DNA from: Schistosoma haematobium
Taxonomy: Eukaryota > Platyhelminthes > Trematoda > Strigeidida > Schistosomatidae
Assembly (NCBI RefSeq): GCF_000699445.3
Contig: NC_067202.1
Coordinates: 16,835,644 to 16,899,643, forward strand
Reading direction: 5' to 3'
DNA length: 64,000 nt
Shown here piece by piece: positions 33,936 through 44,588 of the stretch. The position numbers and the translations under genes are program-made. Every line of letters starts with the position of its first letter. The stretch's first letter is position 1. A model generated the notes under the pieces. The model had not been told where the DNA came from. It saw only the letters and a list, made by a program, of their open reading frames with translations, and did not search any database.

Positions 33936-34214
33936 GAAAGATTGTCAATAATGAAATACATAAAAAAATCATTTGATAGATACAAATCATAATGATTTAA
34001 AGAGTAAACTAGTTTTCCCTCCATGTTGAATAAACTAGTTCTTTACACAATCATCTTTATTTATGAAATATGTCTTCTAGATCATATTATCATTCATCTA
34101 TCGTCTATTGAGAAACCCAACTAGGTCGACAGTTGGGACATACTAATTTAGAGTTTCAACTGGCAGTCTGCTTGAATCACTGAGATACCTACTCCTGTCA
34201 TATAGACACTTCAA

Positions 34215-34440
34215 CAAGTGATCTGTTATTATGTTTGTCTTAACACATCATTATGTCTATTCATCACATAGCCTATTCAGATGTGTTTGTGAAAGGTTTA
34301 CGACTTTCCGGTGTACAAGTTACAAAAGAGCCCAATGAGAGACATCATGATGGCTGTCAATATGTATTGAAAAGAATAAACATTAATCAGATGTCGATTC
34401 CTGAACTGTTAACATCTAACTGCTAATCACTTATTGGCAA
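34215..34440 (+). repeat. Repeat I copy
   Basis: Matches RC of 61800-62010: taacacatcattatg, attcagatgtgtttgt, gtacaagttacaaaagag, tcgattcctgaact. Divergence looks like 15-20% by eye. No coding frame survives in either copy. Confidence 0.55.
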
Positions 34441-34691
34441 GATGGATTATCTTTAATTCCTATTAACTTGAAACATGTATCGTAATGATTCAACAATCCT
34501 GGTTAAATGATTTACAAGACAATTGCTCAGTATCACTACAAGATTTCAGTATGTGTCGTCAGAATCGATCAAGAAATAAGAAACGGTAACTTGGTGACCT
34601 GGAAATTCTACATTGTACCCGAAATATGATATTGAATAAAGCCATTAATAATATTATTATTATTACTACAATATAAATCCGTTTTATCACT

Positions 34692-34997
34692 ATGGGTTTG
34701 TGGAGTTTATTAAGTTTTTGATTGAGATCATCAACCGATTGATGTTCGACCACCATTGAAAACCTAGAAACATTGGACACTCAAATTCATAGATTGGTTG
34801 AGAATAGACATTAACACTGTTGAATGCCGTCTCAGTCGTCTAGAGATTAAGCGTTCACACGCGAGATCGAATCCCTTAAGTGGGATCATGGATGTGCACT
34901 GTTGAGGAGTCCTATGATAGGACGGAAAGACTGTCCATTTCTTCCAAATTTTCAACTGTGATCTAACACTGATCGGCTCATGATCTTAATCAGAAAC
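34692..34997. mobile_element. SINE-B inverted pair
   Basis: Minus 34692-34779 is the 3' part; plus 34783-34997 starts in the body (gattggttgagaatagacat) and has the head, stem I GCACTG, core TTGAGGA (C3 to U), stem II GTCC/GGAC and an extra G before GAAA. Confidence 0.75.
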
Positions 34998-35140
34998 ATA
35001 ATTTATATGAAATAAATAAAACAACATTTATTAAAAACTCCTAAAATTCTCTATATTTCATTATTTAAAACTTAATTATAGATACAAAACATCAATGAAA
35101 TGATTACTTAACACTAAAAGGTTTTCAACAGTTTTTAAAT

Positions 35141-35330
35141 CTTTAATAATTGAATTCATGAATCACCATAGAAAACCTAGAAGCACTGGACGACCGTTTC
35201 ATCCTATGATAGAACTCCTCGTCAGTGCACATTCACAATCCCATTCACAGGATTCAAATCCAGGACCTATCGATCTTAATCTCCAGACTACTGAACTACC
35301 CAGTATCCAACAGTGTTAATGTCTAATTTC
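35141..35330 (-). mobile_element. SINE-B copy
   Basis: Minus strand: head, ribozyme with stem I GCACTG/CAGTGC, stem III ACGGTCGT and GAAA intact, but core ACGAGGA in place of CTGAGGA. Confidence 0.75.
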
Positions 35331-36494
35331 ATTCATTTATTAATGAATGAATATTACATTAAAGAAAAAAATTGGGGGGGGGAGGAGGGTCGGAAATTAT
35401 TTTCTTTCTTATAAACATTCAATTCACTTACTTATATCATAATGATTCGAATAATTCATTGGGGGGTAAGAGGGTGGTGTTGGTGGTAGTATTTTTTTTT
35501 AATTCCATAAACTAAATGAAAGTTTATTTATCCAATGTATCCATGTGAAATTGGAATTGAATGAATTCAATATCGAATGTTTTAATGAATGAATAATCAT
35601 CATCATTCATGGTCAGTGTAATTAAATCCTAAATCATGATCATTTATGATGTATATGACAAAGGAACAATGATCTCCTTAGATATATGAATGATTATCAG
35701 GATACTGTTATCATATAACGATTGTAAAAGTTATTTATTTTTAAAATTGAAAATGATGCAAATGATGATGGTGACTAAAACGAACAAAAAAAAAGAATAG
35801 GGTGCGGGGAGGGGGGGGGAGAGAATATTTATTTGTATCTATGTCCGTTGTCTTATGCCTTGATAATATATGTCTGTTACATTTGAACTTGTAGAAAAAA
35901 GATTCTAAGGATTGTTTCATAGATAACAAATTCTTCTAAGTAAGTACTTGCCCATATAACCACATACATACATAGATAGACACATACATACATCCATACT
36001 ACTTACAAACCATGATCAACAGAATATACATTGATATACCTGAGTTTATAGAATGTTACAAGGGATGAAATCGTTAAGCTTTATCCATATTTATATATAC
36101 ATATGTATGTGTTTATTTATACACACCACGAATATTTGTAGTTGGGTTTTCATTTAGATGTGACAACAGGGAAGAAATAGAAATAAACGATAGAAAGCAA
36201 TATAATATATTTATGACAGTCTATTAATCTAAATATGAATAATACAGAATGGGACCCATATATATATGGAGAGAGAGAGAGAGAGAGATTGTTTCCGGGG
36301 CGATAGACCGACATACCTAAAACTAAATTCAATCTGAATGGTTAACTATTCATCTGTAAAATAGTGTGAGAGAAGCAAAAAAAAACAAGATTTATTTATA
36401 AACTGGCACTCACTAATGGATTTGCTTTTATTGTGTATTATGTTGAATACAGTATGATATTGTATGAAGTGCTTATCATTATTATAATGTTAGA
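35331..36494. other. AT-rich and low-complexity sequence
   Basis: No gene. G-rich runs at 35373-35389, 35460-35490 and 35801-35821; imperfect CATA-rich sequence near 35962-36000; (GA)n at 36270-36290. Confidence 0.6.
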
Positions 36495-36600
36495 TGTTAG
36501 ATATCCAACTGACGAGTTCCAAATAGGAAGAAACACGCGTTCTGGATTCCACTGCTAACCACTATCCATCTTTGTTTATTAACATCTATAATTATGCATA
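36495..36600 (+). mobile_element. SINE-A copy
   Basis: Core CTGACGA (36509-36515) and GAAA kept; stem II TTCC/GGAA possible with a bulged G; cleavage triplet is GTT, not GTC. Tail cut after ctatccatctttgtt. Confidence 0.75.
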
Positions 36601-36628
36601 GTTTTATTTCATTACTCATACTACTACT

Positions 36629-37186
36629 ATGGTGTGTACTAGAGATATCGATAGATATAAGTAGTATGTATCATCAATAGGAAATGAAATGTCTGGTAGT
36701 AGAAGGTTAAAAAGATCGAAGAAGAAGAGAATCTGAACACAGAAGGATTGGTGTTTACATGAAGGAACGATGAAGTCTGAGACTGTTGATGGATATTTTG
36801 CAAATGAAGAATTCGCTGTATGATTCTCAGATTTTACTAAGAGATTCTGTAATACATTTGGTTAACCCCGTTGGGTTTTTTTGTTCATTACACTACTACT
36901 ACTATTGTAGTGAACAGAACATGGGTGGGGACGATGGGGTGTAAATGAGACAAAATCATAGGACTTGTTAATAAAACCTAACAATCATAAAGTAAATACT
37001 TAATTCGCAAAATGTCCATCGATTGTCTCATAATGACTCAGAATTCATTGTTCTTGCACTTTCATACAAATTGCATCCTGTTTCCATTCTTTACTGTTCG
37101 ATCCTCTTGTCTCTTTGCTGCCAGACATTCTGTTCACAACTAACATCATATACTACTTATGTCAATATAAGTAGCACACACCACAC
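36629..37186. repeat. Repeat E palindrome
   Basis: A plus E copy (36629-36900: ggtgtgtactag ... gttcattacactac) runs directly into a minus E copy (36903-37186: attgtagtgaacagaacatg ... gcacacaccaca) across a few ACT repeats. It is the only pair in the window joined by its 3' ends; SINE pairs are joined the other way. Confidence 0.75.
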
Positions 37187-37220
37187 TATTAACACGATGA
37201 AACTACAATTAGAATATAGT

Positions 37221-37593
37221 TTTTAATAGTTGGATTCATGAGTCGACCTATGCTAGACCACCAGTGAAAAACTAAAAGCCTTAGACGGACATTTCGTCCA
37301 AGTATGGGACTGCTCAGAAATCTATGTCCTAGATACCTCACCTAAGGGTCTCGAAACCAACAGGTTCAGTCTCATGCGCGAACGCTTAACATCCAGATAT
37401 CGATGTCTAATTAATGTCTAATTTCAGTTGATCCATGATCATATACAACTCTTCGTTTGTTGTCTCCATTTGACACAAATTGGATTCCAATCATTGCAGT
37501 TTCTCCATACTACAATTAGTAATATTACTAGTACTTCCAAGTTTTCAGTAGTGCTCTAGCTTACATTGATTATTCCAATCTCCACAAGCCCCC
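37221..37593. mobile_element. SINE-B inverted unit plus sense 3' end
   Basis: Minus 37221-37450 (tail, ribozyme with CTGAGCA core and intact GAAA, head, ctctggatgtt-type junction) and plus 37530-37593 (cttccaagttttcagtagtg, ctccacaagccccc). Confidence 0.7.
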
Positions 37594-38194
37594 CTCTCTC
37601 TCTCACTCCATTCTTATAAAATGTACTTAATTTCTGTTGATAGTTAAAGATAAGTTACCTAACTGTGTATCTAAGGTGAAAAGTGGTAGTAAAAAGAAAA
37701 GTTGGCATTAAAATATCAACCAATAGTACATATATATATGTATATATAACAGTTGTTATACCGTTATACACTTCTTTAAGACTCATTAATTATTTATGTA
37801 ATATAAATACACATAGTAATATGCATTGGATACATGTTTGTATCTAACACAGTTTACAAAATATATTTTTATTCAATGATAGAAGAAAAAGAAGAAAGAA
37901 AGAAAAAAAAGAAAAAAAAAGTGAACAACAACAACAATCAAATGAGAAAATTTTATGATGATCTGTCAAAATGGATAGAATTGTTTGTTTGTTTTCGTAT
38001 TCTTCCCTCCCATTTATTGAGTGCTATTTTCAGTTGTATATTGAACTATGAAGATCAAATGTATGTGGTAGATTTGTGAACAGGAGACACACAGAGAGAG
38101 AGGGAGATAGTGAAAATAAAAATAATCGAAAAGGGATGCACCATTTCAATAGAATAAACGTATTTCTTCATTCTTTCCTTCCTTCGTTAATTAC
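37594..38194. other. AT-rich sequence
   Basis: No gene. A-rich tract near 37885-37920 and (GA)n 38089-38107; the 81-codon frame at 37834-38079 shows no domain and its K-rich stretch is the A tract. Confidence 0.55.
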
Positions 38195-38208
38195 TTACTT
38201 ACTCCCGC

Positions 38209-38246
<38 letters not shown>

Positions 38247-38490
38247 CCTTGTTACTTCCAGTGGTGCATAGACCACGGACCAACATTCTCCAACCCACAC
38301 TATTCTAGGTCCATCTTTCTATTTCTATCCAATTATTGTTCATTTTTCTCATAGCTGTCTCTAATTCTCGACCTAATGTGTTCTTTGGTTTTCCTCTTGT
38401 TCTTTGACATGAAAGATTCCAAGTTCGGGCTTGTCTTGTGATTCAGTTGGTTGTTTTATTCAATGCGTGTCCTATCAAACTTTTTCCTAC
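38195..38490 (-). mobile_element. RTE 3' end with (GTAA)n tail
   Basis: The minus strand encodes FNKTTNXITRQARTWNLSCQ-like, RKPKN and a frame-shifted SYEKNEQ block, ending in nine or so gtaa units (RC of 38212-38247). The 5' part is absent. Confidence 0.8.
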
Positions 38491-38543
38491 ATGAAAAGGA
38501 TTCAATAGAACTACTTCTTATCAATACATATGAATCCTGGAAG

Positions 38544-38656
38544 GTTATAGATGAGCGCTACTGAGGAATCCTACAACAGGATGAAACTGCTGTCCAGTGT
38601 TTCCAGGTTTTTTATAGTGGTCTAGCTTCAATTGACTAATAATCTGAACTATTGAA
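38544..38656 (+). mobile_element. SINE-B copy, 3' half with folded ribozyme
   Basis: Starts just before the ribozyme and runs to ttgactaataatctgaac. The hammerhead is described at 38553-38600. Confidence 0.75.
38553..38600 (+). ncRNA. Hammerhead ribozyme motif, SINE-B type with compensated stem II
   Basis: CTGAGGA (38561-38567), GAAA (38583-38586) and GTC (to 38594) intact. Stem II is ATCC/GGAT: the outer G-C pair has become A-U on both strands. Stem III ACTGCTGT closes two pairs. Stem I has five pairs including two G-U and a mismatch next to the core, which may weaken it. Confidence 0.6.
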
Positions 38657-38774
38657 AAAATATGTTTATAGTCGAATAGCTCATATGAATTTATTGATGA
38701 GACAACAATTTGTAGACGAGACAATTAAAAGTGTTTAACGGATTTTAAGGTCACGGCGCCAATTTCAGTCCTTA

Positions 38775-38966
38775 ATGCTTAGATACGATCGGTTCACAGA
38801 GGATCCTAGAGATAACGTGAGAATTGAGCGGTTACAACAAATGGGATTACTAAAAAGTCTTTTTATGTGTGATTGTGGTAATCAAATGACTTGTGAACCT
38901 TGTTCAAACTACCGTGATGATGTTGTCTTTCGACATTATATACTGTCGGAGGGAGAAGTCTGCTAG
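38775..38966 (+). pseudogene. Possible Merlin-type transposase N-terminal zinc-ribbon fragment
   Basis: A 63-codon frame with a biased, protein-like composition: a basic/hydrophobic helix (VRIERLQQMGLLKSL) followed by CDCGNQM..CEPCSNYRDDVVFR. IS1016/Merlin-type transposases typically start with such a helix and a Cys-rich zinc ribbon ending in WRC or FRC. Here the residue after VVFR is H and the frame stops soon after, so the catalytic DDE region is missing. This is a fragment at best. A host Cys-rich exon cannot be excluded. Confidence 0.35.
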
Positions 38967-39152
38967 GAAAAACCTGAAAGCATTGGACAGCTGTTTTGTG
39001 CTAGTGTTCTCACGTGATATCGAAGATCCTGAGTTCAAGTCATGAGTGTAGGATCGTGGATGTGCACTGATGAGTAGTTCTTTACTAGGACAAAACGGTC
39101 TTACATTGCTATCAGGTTTTCAATGGTGATCTAGCTTAGATCGACTCGATCT
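38965..39152. mobile_element. SINE-B inverted stub plus sense unit
   Basis: Minus stub 38965-39008 (aacctgaaagcattggacag) abuts plus 39012-39152 (B box-like gagttcaagtc, GTGCACTGATGAG, ACAAAACGGTC, ggtgatctagcttagatcg). Core and GAAA are mutated. Confidence 0.65.
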
Positions 39153-39579
39153 ATTTTATCCTTTATAATTGGCGATCGGTATACGGCTGGCTTAAGTACT
39201 AAGACCTATACCACACATCATTAATTGACATTAAGTGACTGACGGACCTAAACATTAAATTTGTTCGAAATAACAAACAAAAAACTGGTTGGTTAACATG
39301 CTTTGATCAACAGTTGCAATAAGATCAAATATATCAATTCACCAAGCACTCATCTATTGTCTGATCATGACTTATTTCAAAGAAACCTAAAACAAACTAT
39401 CAGCAATTTGAACACTGGATTATATGTACTAAAAAGTGTAAGGTTTATGAAAAGCATCGGACTGAATTCCATGCAAAGTCTCCATTTAAACTCATAGTTG
39501 TGTGAATATGAACATTTATATTAATCGTCACTAATATGTGCAATACATATTATCTGTAAGGTGGTCGACAGAGTTCGAT
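39153..39579. other. Unassigned sequence
   Basis: No gene or recognised repeat. Confidence 0.4.
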
Positions 39580-39643
39580 GGCTAATGCTGATAGACGGCC
39601 GATGCTCGTACACGAAGGGTGACAGGCATGAGTAAGTAAGTAA
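39580..39643 (+). mobile_element. RTE extreme 3' end
   Basis: Only the last codons (gacggccgatgctcgt, gacaggcatga) and gtaagtaagtaag tail remain. Confidence 0.6.
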
Positions 39644-39647
39644 GTTG

Positions 39648-39830
39648 AAGAAGGTTCGTAGCGCAGTTGAATGATTTAGGTGAAGTTTCGCTCTCTAAGC
39701 TGGATGATCTATTCATGGATCGTTCATTGATCTTCTGAACAACATCATCACTACAAACTTTAGTTCGGAGTAAAGTGTTCGAATTTCTCCTCATATGACC
39801 CACAATATATCCCATCGATGTCGGACTTGA
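39648..39830 (+). repeat. Repeat F copy, diverged
   Basis: ctctctaagctggatgatct, cgttcattgatcttctgaac, aacatcatcactacaaactt: the F order. It directly follows an RTE tail. Confidence 0.5.
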
Positions 39831-40164
39831 TGGGTCACAAATTTAAGATTTCTAAATGTAATTTTTTTCAAAAATTCCTTCATTATTTAATCATAAATCA
39901 TTTACTTGTTTAGTGCCCTTAAAGTATCAACCTTTAATGACCAGTATTATGTCACTGTGTTAAATGACATTAAAGACAAGAGGAAAATATCTTTAAGAGA
40001 GAAAAAAAACTGACATTTGTTTTCATTAATTGGTAGAGATTAATTCATGATTTCGTTTAGTTTTATGAATAATTTTTGGTATTTTTTAATCCACACATAC
40101 CAGTTCGAAAGGGCATGGGTTCGAATCCTAACTGCACTACAAGCTTTTGACTAGGACCGAGTCC
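39831..40164. other. Unassigned AT-rich sequence
   Basis: No gene; a tRNA-like B box (ggttcgaatcc) near 40118 may be SINE debris. Confidence 0.4.
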
Positions 40165-40237
40165 TATGGAGAATGTTAATGGACGACATATACTTCTCCA
40201 TAAGAGATAACAGATGTAAGTAAGTAAGTAAGTAAGT
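40165..40237 (+). mobile_element. RTE extreme 3' end
   Basis: ggagaatgttaatggacgac, acttctccataagagataac and four gtaa units. Confidence 0.65.
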
Positions 40238-40426
40238 ACTTCCCTTAAAATTGAAAAATGCAAAAAAGATATAAACTAAGGATTATAGGAGACGATTTGG
40301 ATAAGTGTTTAATTTTGGGTATATATATTCATCGTGTTAATAAGGCTGTATTGATCAAACAGAGAAATTATGTCGGATATTTGTTGCTGATATTCACTTA
40401 TCACAAATAAAATAAATGCTGAAGAC

Positions 40427-40640
40427 AATGGCGGATGTGTCACTCAATTTCGTGGATTATTTGAAATTAGACATTTACACCATCGGATGCCAGTTAACTC
40501 AGTGGTCTAAAGGTTAAGCGTTCGCATGGATGTGTACTACTGAGGAATGCCAAAATAGGACAAAACGGACATCCAGTGCTTCCATATTTTCCATGATGGT
40601 CTAGCTTCAATTGACTCATGATCTCAACTATTGAAATATA
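40427..40640 (+). mobile_element. SINE-B copy with body and head deletion
   Basis: Body (tttcgtggattatttgaaat), head with aactcagtggtctaaagg, but the B box half of the head is deleted: gcgttcgcatgg joins directly to the ribozyme. CTGAGGA intact, GAAA reads AAAA; tail complete. Confidence 0.75.
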
Positions 40641-41720
40641 CTGATATGTTAAGTTGTTTAGACTGATGATGATGATGCTTTGGATGATGATGATGATTTG
40701 GATGATGATGATGACGAATCAGAATTGTATATGATAAAAATATTTCGTAACAAGTCTGTATATGACACATCGCTAGAATGCGCTGTTGAAGACATTCATG
40801 AAGAAAGAGTTTAACTCTCAAGAACAAAAGACTTGAAGGAAACTTAGAACTAGGGATGATATTGTCTCCGTCCTAGGTGATAAATAACGTATTATAATAG
40901 TTATAGACAAGGAACCTACTCACGATTAAAAGATTCAACTAAGTTACAAATTTCTCTACTATTTCATCTCAAGTTGATTCGTTGAAACATGTACAAGTTT
41001 AAAATTACTGTTGGTTGTTAGATACTGAGAATCTTGTCGAACACCTTTGACTACTTAGCACTACACAAATACTATCAAGATTTCAAGTTATTTTTACCTA
41101 TACCTTGATCAATAGTCATGAATGATGATACAACTTACATTATAGTGTAACATTTATGAATACGAATGACCCTAAACCCAACTCTCCTCTTTTACCCAGG
41201 CTTTGAACCAACAGTAACCGTAAAAGAACTATAGGCGGTGTTACTTGCCTACATAATGAAGTTCTCCAATGTAGTATACATCAACAATATTGATAATTAG
41301 ATTGGATCTCGAACAAAATACTATCTGATTACCAACCACCCACCCACCCACTCACTCATTCAACCACCCACCTATCCAACCCTATAATACATATTATCTC
41401 CTAAAGTACTAAGTTACAATAACTATCAATTTATTGATTACATTATCAATATTATGGACTATACTCTAATCATTTTCATCTTTGAATCATTGACTTAATG
41501 ATTATTAATTTCATAAATAATTCTAAATTATTCCATTGAAATAAACATAATTCCTTATTAAATCGAATAATTCTATCAGAAAACTATAGATTAATCATAA
41601 TAATGAATGAATGACTTGTTTAGTTGAAAACCATTCCCTGTTTCGTTTTCAAGGTGGTGGTGGGGGTGATGGTAGTGGTGGGGTAAGTTGGTTTATACGG
41701 ATAGAGGTTGGTTGAATATT
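40641..41720. other. Unassigned sequence with simple repeats
   Basis: No gene. (GAT)n 40664-40712; CCCA/CCAC-rich stretch 41333-41380; GGT-rich 41652-41685. Sequence near 41175-41240 (ttacccaggctttgaacc) repeats the block upstream of the RTE tail at 7290. Confidence 0.55.
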
Positions 41721-42178
41721 GGATAGTAACTAGAGATGAAATATCTGACATGAGTTCTTTTTAATTTCAAACATTTACTGCATTATCAGAAGGGTTTTTG
41801 TGAAGATTTTAGAAATTTCACTGATTGAAATCATCAGTCGATTGAAGCTAGACCAGCATGGAGAACCTGGAAGCACTGGACGGCCGTTTCATCCCAGTAT
41901 GGGACCCCTCAACAGTGCGCATCTACGATCCCGCACCCCGCGAGATTCGAATCCAGGACCTACCAGTCCCAATGCCAAGCGCTTAACCAACTAGACCACT
42001 GAGCCGGCACCCAATGGTGTTTATGTCTAACTTTAACCAATCCACGAAGTCGCGCCACCATATACCATTGTCTTCAGTGAGTCGATATCTCACAACAGAC
42101 CTGGTTGGATTCCACTGGTAACTAGGAGTGAAATTTCTGACATGAGTTCTTTTTCATTTCAAATATTTACTGCATTAT
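41721..42178 (-). mobile_element. Full-length SINE-B between long direct repeats
   Basis: The minus SINE (41787-42115) runs from its 3' end (tctccacaaa-type block at right in sense) through ribozyme, head (A and B boxes present: ggattcgaatctcgc reads in sense) to the 5' body. It is flanked by direct repeats of about 63 bp (41724-41786 and 42116-42178; gacatgagttctttttaatt versus gacatgagttctttttcatt). Core is GTTGAGGGG, so the ribozyme is dead; stem III ACGGCCGT is intact. Confidence 0.8.
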
Positions 42179-42301
42179 TTGCATCCATTTTTTGTAAATG
42201 AGAATTCAATTGGAGATAATCAATTTATTATTAAACATAGTATCTTGGTAAAATGTGAGAATCGTATATTGAATACTTCATTTTGAAAATTCCAAATTTA
42301 A

Positions 42302-43332
42302 GTGAAGATAAACAGTGTAACAACAGCCTTTGTATCAATAGGCTCCAAAGTACACAGTGGAAAAACTGAGATCCTCGAATACAAAATAGAGAATATCAAC
42401 CGAAGCACATTTGATGAGGAAACTCTGGAAGTGATGGAAACCCTCACATACATAGAGAAAGTCATCGGTTTATTTTATTTAATTTTAACACATAGATATT
42501 GGTACAAGGAGGCACCAAATACATATGCGCCACACAAATCTTATTTGATATGTGTGAGGGCTATGATAATGCCCGGGTGCCCAAACCGAAGCAGGTAGTT
42601 TTCCTAAGGAGTCACACCTGGAGTCTTCGACCTAAAGGTCTGATCCACAAGGCAGTGGAGTGACGTAAGGAGATGCAGAGCAACTATTGGCTCCTGCGCC
42701 ATCTGTTCACTCAGGATACTGGAGTCCATGTGCACCATTGGTTTGGAATGACGGTTTTCGAACTCTCCTAGGTGAATCCACCGTGTCCACCAACCCGGTT
42801 AAAGCGCCGGACGTCCGCTTTTCATCCTCTCAACTTCGTAAACAACGCCCGTAGTGCAAGAAGGCAGTGAGTGGAACTTCCCTGGCAGAGGCTATATACG
42901 CGTAGCCATGTGAGAGCATTTGGAGAGGGAGAGCGGCCCCTCCCCACTCTTGGCCGTACCAGGGCATTTGGGGGCTATCATTAGTAAACAAGGAGGATCT
43001 GATGTAGATGTAAAATATAAGCATTAACAGAGTAAGGACCGCATTCCTACAATTGAAAAACATATGGAACTCAAAACAACTCTCTGCCAACCAATATCAA
43101 AATGGGAATCTTCAATACGAATGCCAAGATAGTTCTACTGTACCAAGCTGCATCACGAAGCAAGCACTGATTTGTAATTCTGAAGGGGAACGGAAAAAAG
43201 GAAGATCAAAGAACACAATGCATTGAGAATTAGAAGCAGATATAAAAAGAACGAATAGCAACTGGAAGCAACTGGGAATGATTGCTGAGGACAGAGTTGG
43301 ATGGTGAATACGGGTGGATGGTCTGAATAAGG
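42302..43332 (+). mobile_element. RTE relic interrupted by element D
   Basis: The 5' piece 42302-42464 encodes KINSVTTAFVSIGSKVHSGK and a TLTY block; the 3' piece 42975-43332 resumes at SIISKQGGSDVDVK, then LKNIWNS, and later RPKNT and NWKQL debris in broken frames. The two pieces join exactly if D is removed. No (GTAA)n tail is kept at the 3' end. Confidence 0.8.
42470..42974 (-). mobile_element. Element D nested in RTE
   Basis: A complete minus-strand D: sense start cccccaaatgccctggtacg (right end) to tail aaattaaataaaa (left end). Flanks gtcatcggt (42461-42469) and ctatcattagt (42975-42985) both correspond to the same RTE position, so they are a diverged target-site duplication. Confidence 0.8.
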
Positions 43333-43409
43333 TTGGTTCATTAATTTTAATTGACAATAATCATAAACATTTATTTATCATTTACATTTGATTGTGTGAT
43401 TAAATCCTC

Positions 43410-43672
43410 CAGATGAAGAGGATATTAGGAGAAGACCTTGGAGGTGTATAGGACAACATCACATCACATTACGAGGTAAGTTGTGATTTAGAATCCTCAA
43501 GACAAAGAGAAAAAATGCAGATATTGCTCCACCAATTGGTGGCAAACATTTAAAGAGTGATTAACAATTGGGAACAATTGGAAGAAAAAGTCAAATAACA
43601 GAGTTGACTGAAAAATTCTGATCCTGTCGTCTATGCTCCAGAAAGAGATGAAAGGCAGAAGTAAGTAGACAA
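43410..43672 (+). mobile_element. Diverged RTE 3' end
   Basis: Same order as the RTE C-terminus but further diverged: EDIRRRPWRCIGQHHIT, then RKNAD, NWEQLEEK and a CRLCSRKR block ending ggcagaagtaagtagac. Confidence 0.55.
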
Positions 43673-43904
43673 GACATTTCTATTGATTGTAGATTGATTT
43701 AAAGGCTATACTTACTAGGATCATTTAGCATTCTAAAAATGTTCACTTTCCGAGCAATCTCATTCATCACATTACAGAACATTTTTCTTCACTTGCCAGG
43801 ATCATCTTTACTCATAAACTATTAATCATACAACTTTTGTTGTGATTATTGATAGTACGAGATGAAACATTGATTGTTCGTTTTCATTTCTATACTAATT
43901 TTAT

Positions 43905-44170
43905 ACGATTGATCACTGGGTGTACGTATGTATGTCAGGTCCTTCTTAGTGCAGATCGAATCTTATCGATCAAGTTGCAATGTGATCACTAGTCTAGGTA
44001 ATTCGACATTGCGTGCACTATGTTGAGATAAGATAGTGGTTGGAGGTAATCAGCAGGAAACCCTGGACCCAACTTTCATGCTACTTGGCACTCGTCAGCA
44101 AGGTGTACCTGTAATCTTGATGGAACTGGTGCTGCATGATGGATTCTATCCCGTGTCACCCAGTTCCAAC
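43905..44170 (-). mobile_element. SINE-C copy
   Basis: Minus strand: head and ribozyme at 44060-44165, and tail to 43905 (gatcgataagattcgatctg, aaggacctgaca). The adjoining 44171-44405 is the inverted partner. Confidence 0.75.
44056..44108 (-). ncRNA. Hammerhead ribozyme motif, SINE-C type
   Basis: CTGACGA, stem II GTGC/GCAT (one G-U), GAAA and GTC intact, stem I ACCTTG/CAGGGT intact. Stem III (AGTTGGGT) has lost its second pair, so activity is doubtful. Confidence 0.6.
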
Positions 44171-44405
44171 CACCTTTTTATTCTAACATAGTTCATACAA
44201 TGTCGAGTCGCTTAGACTAGTGGCCACATTGCAACTTCGTCAATAGGATTCGAAATACACTAAGAAGGACCTGACACATATAACAGTGATCACCATCCAG
44301 TGACATGAAATCAAATCCGTCAACGAGCATCAATTTCCTCAAAATTACAGGTACACTATACTGAAGAGTGTCAAAATAGCCCGAAACCCAGATTCATAGC
44401 TTCCT
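44171..44405 (+). mobile_element. SINE-C tail followed by a second ribozyme region
   Basis: Plus tail 44190-44318 (tagactagtggccacattgc, accatccagtgaca), directly followed by a plus ribozyme region 44330-44400 (aaaattacaggtaca, CTGAAGAG, GTCAAAATAGCCCGAAACCC). The tail-then-ribozyme order means two units stand head to tail. Confidence 0.65.
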
Positions 44406-44407
44406 CT

Positions 44408-44588
44408 TAAGACTCGAAGTCCTGAGTTTAAGTCTCATGTACAAGATCGTCAATGTGCACTTCTGAAAAGTTCCATACTAAAATAAAACGACTGTTCAAT
44501 GCTTCCAAGTTTTCAATCGTAATCTGACATTGATTCATTCATGATCTTAATCAAAACTTAACAATCTACACAACCTTATCCTAATAAC
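44408..44588 (+). mobile_element. SINE-B copy
   Basis: Head fragment, CTGAAAAG, AATAAAACGACTGTTC, and the tctgacattgattcattc tail variant with caatctacacaaccttat end. Ribozyme dead. Confidence 0.7.
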
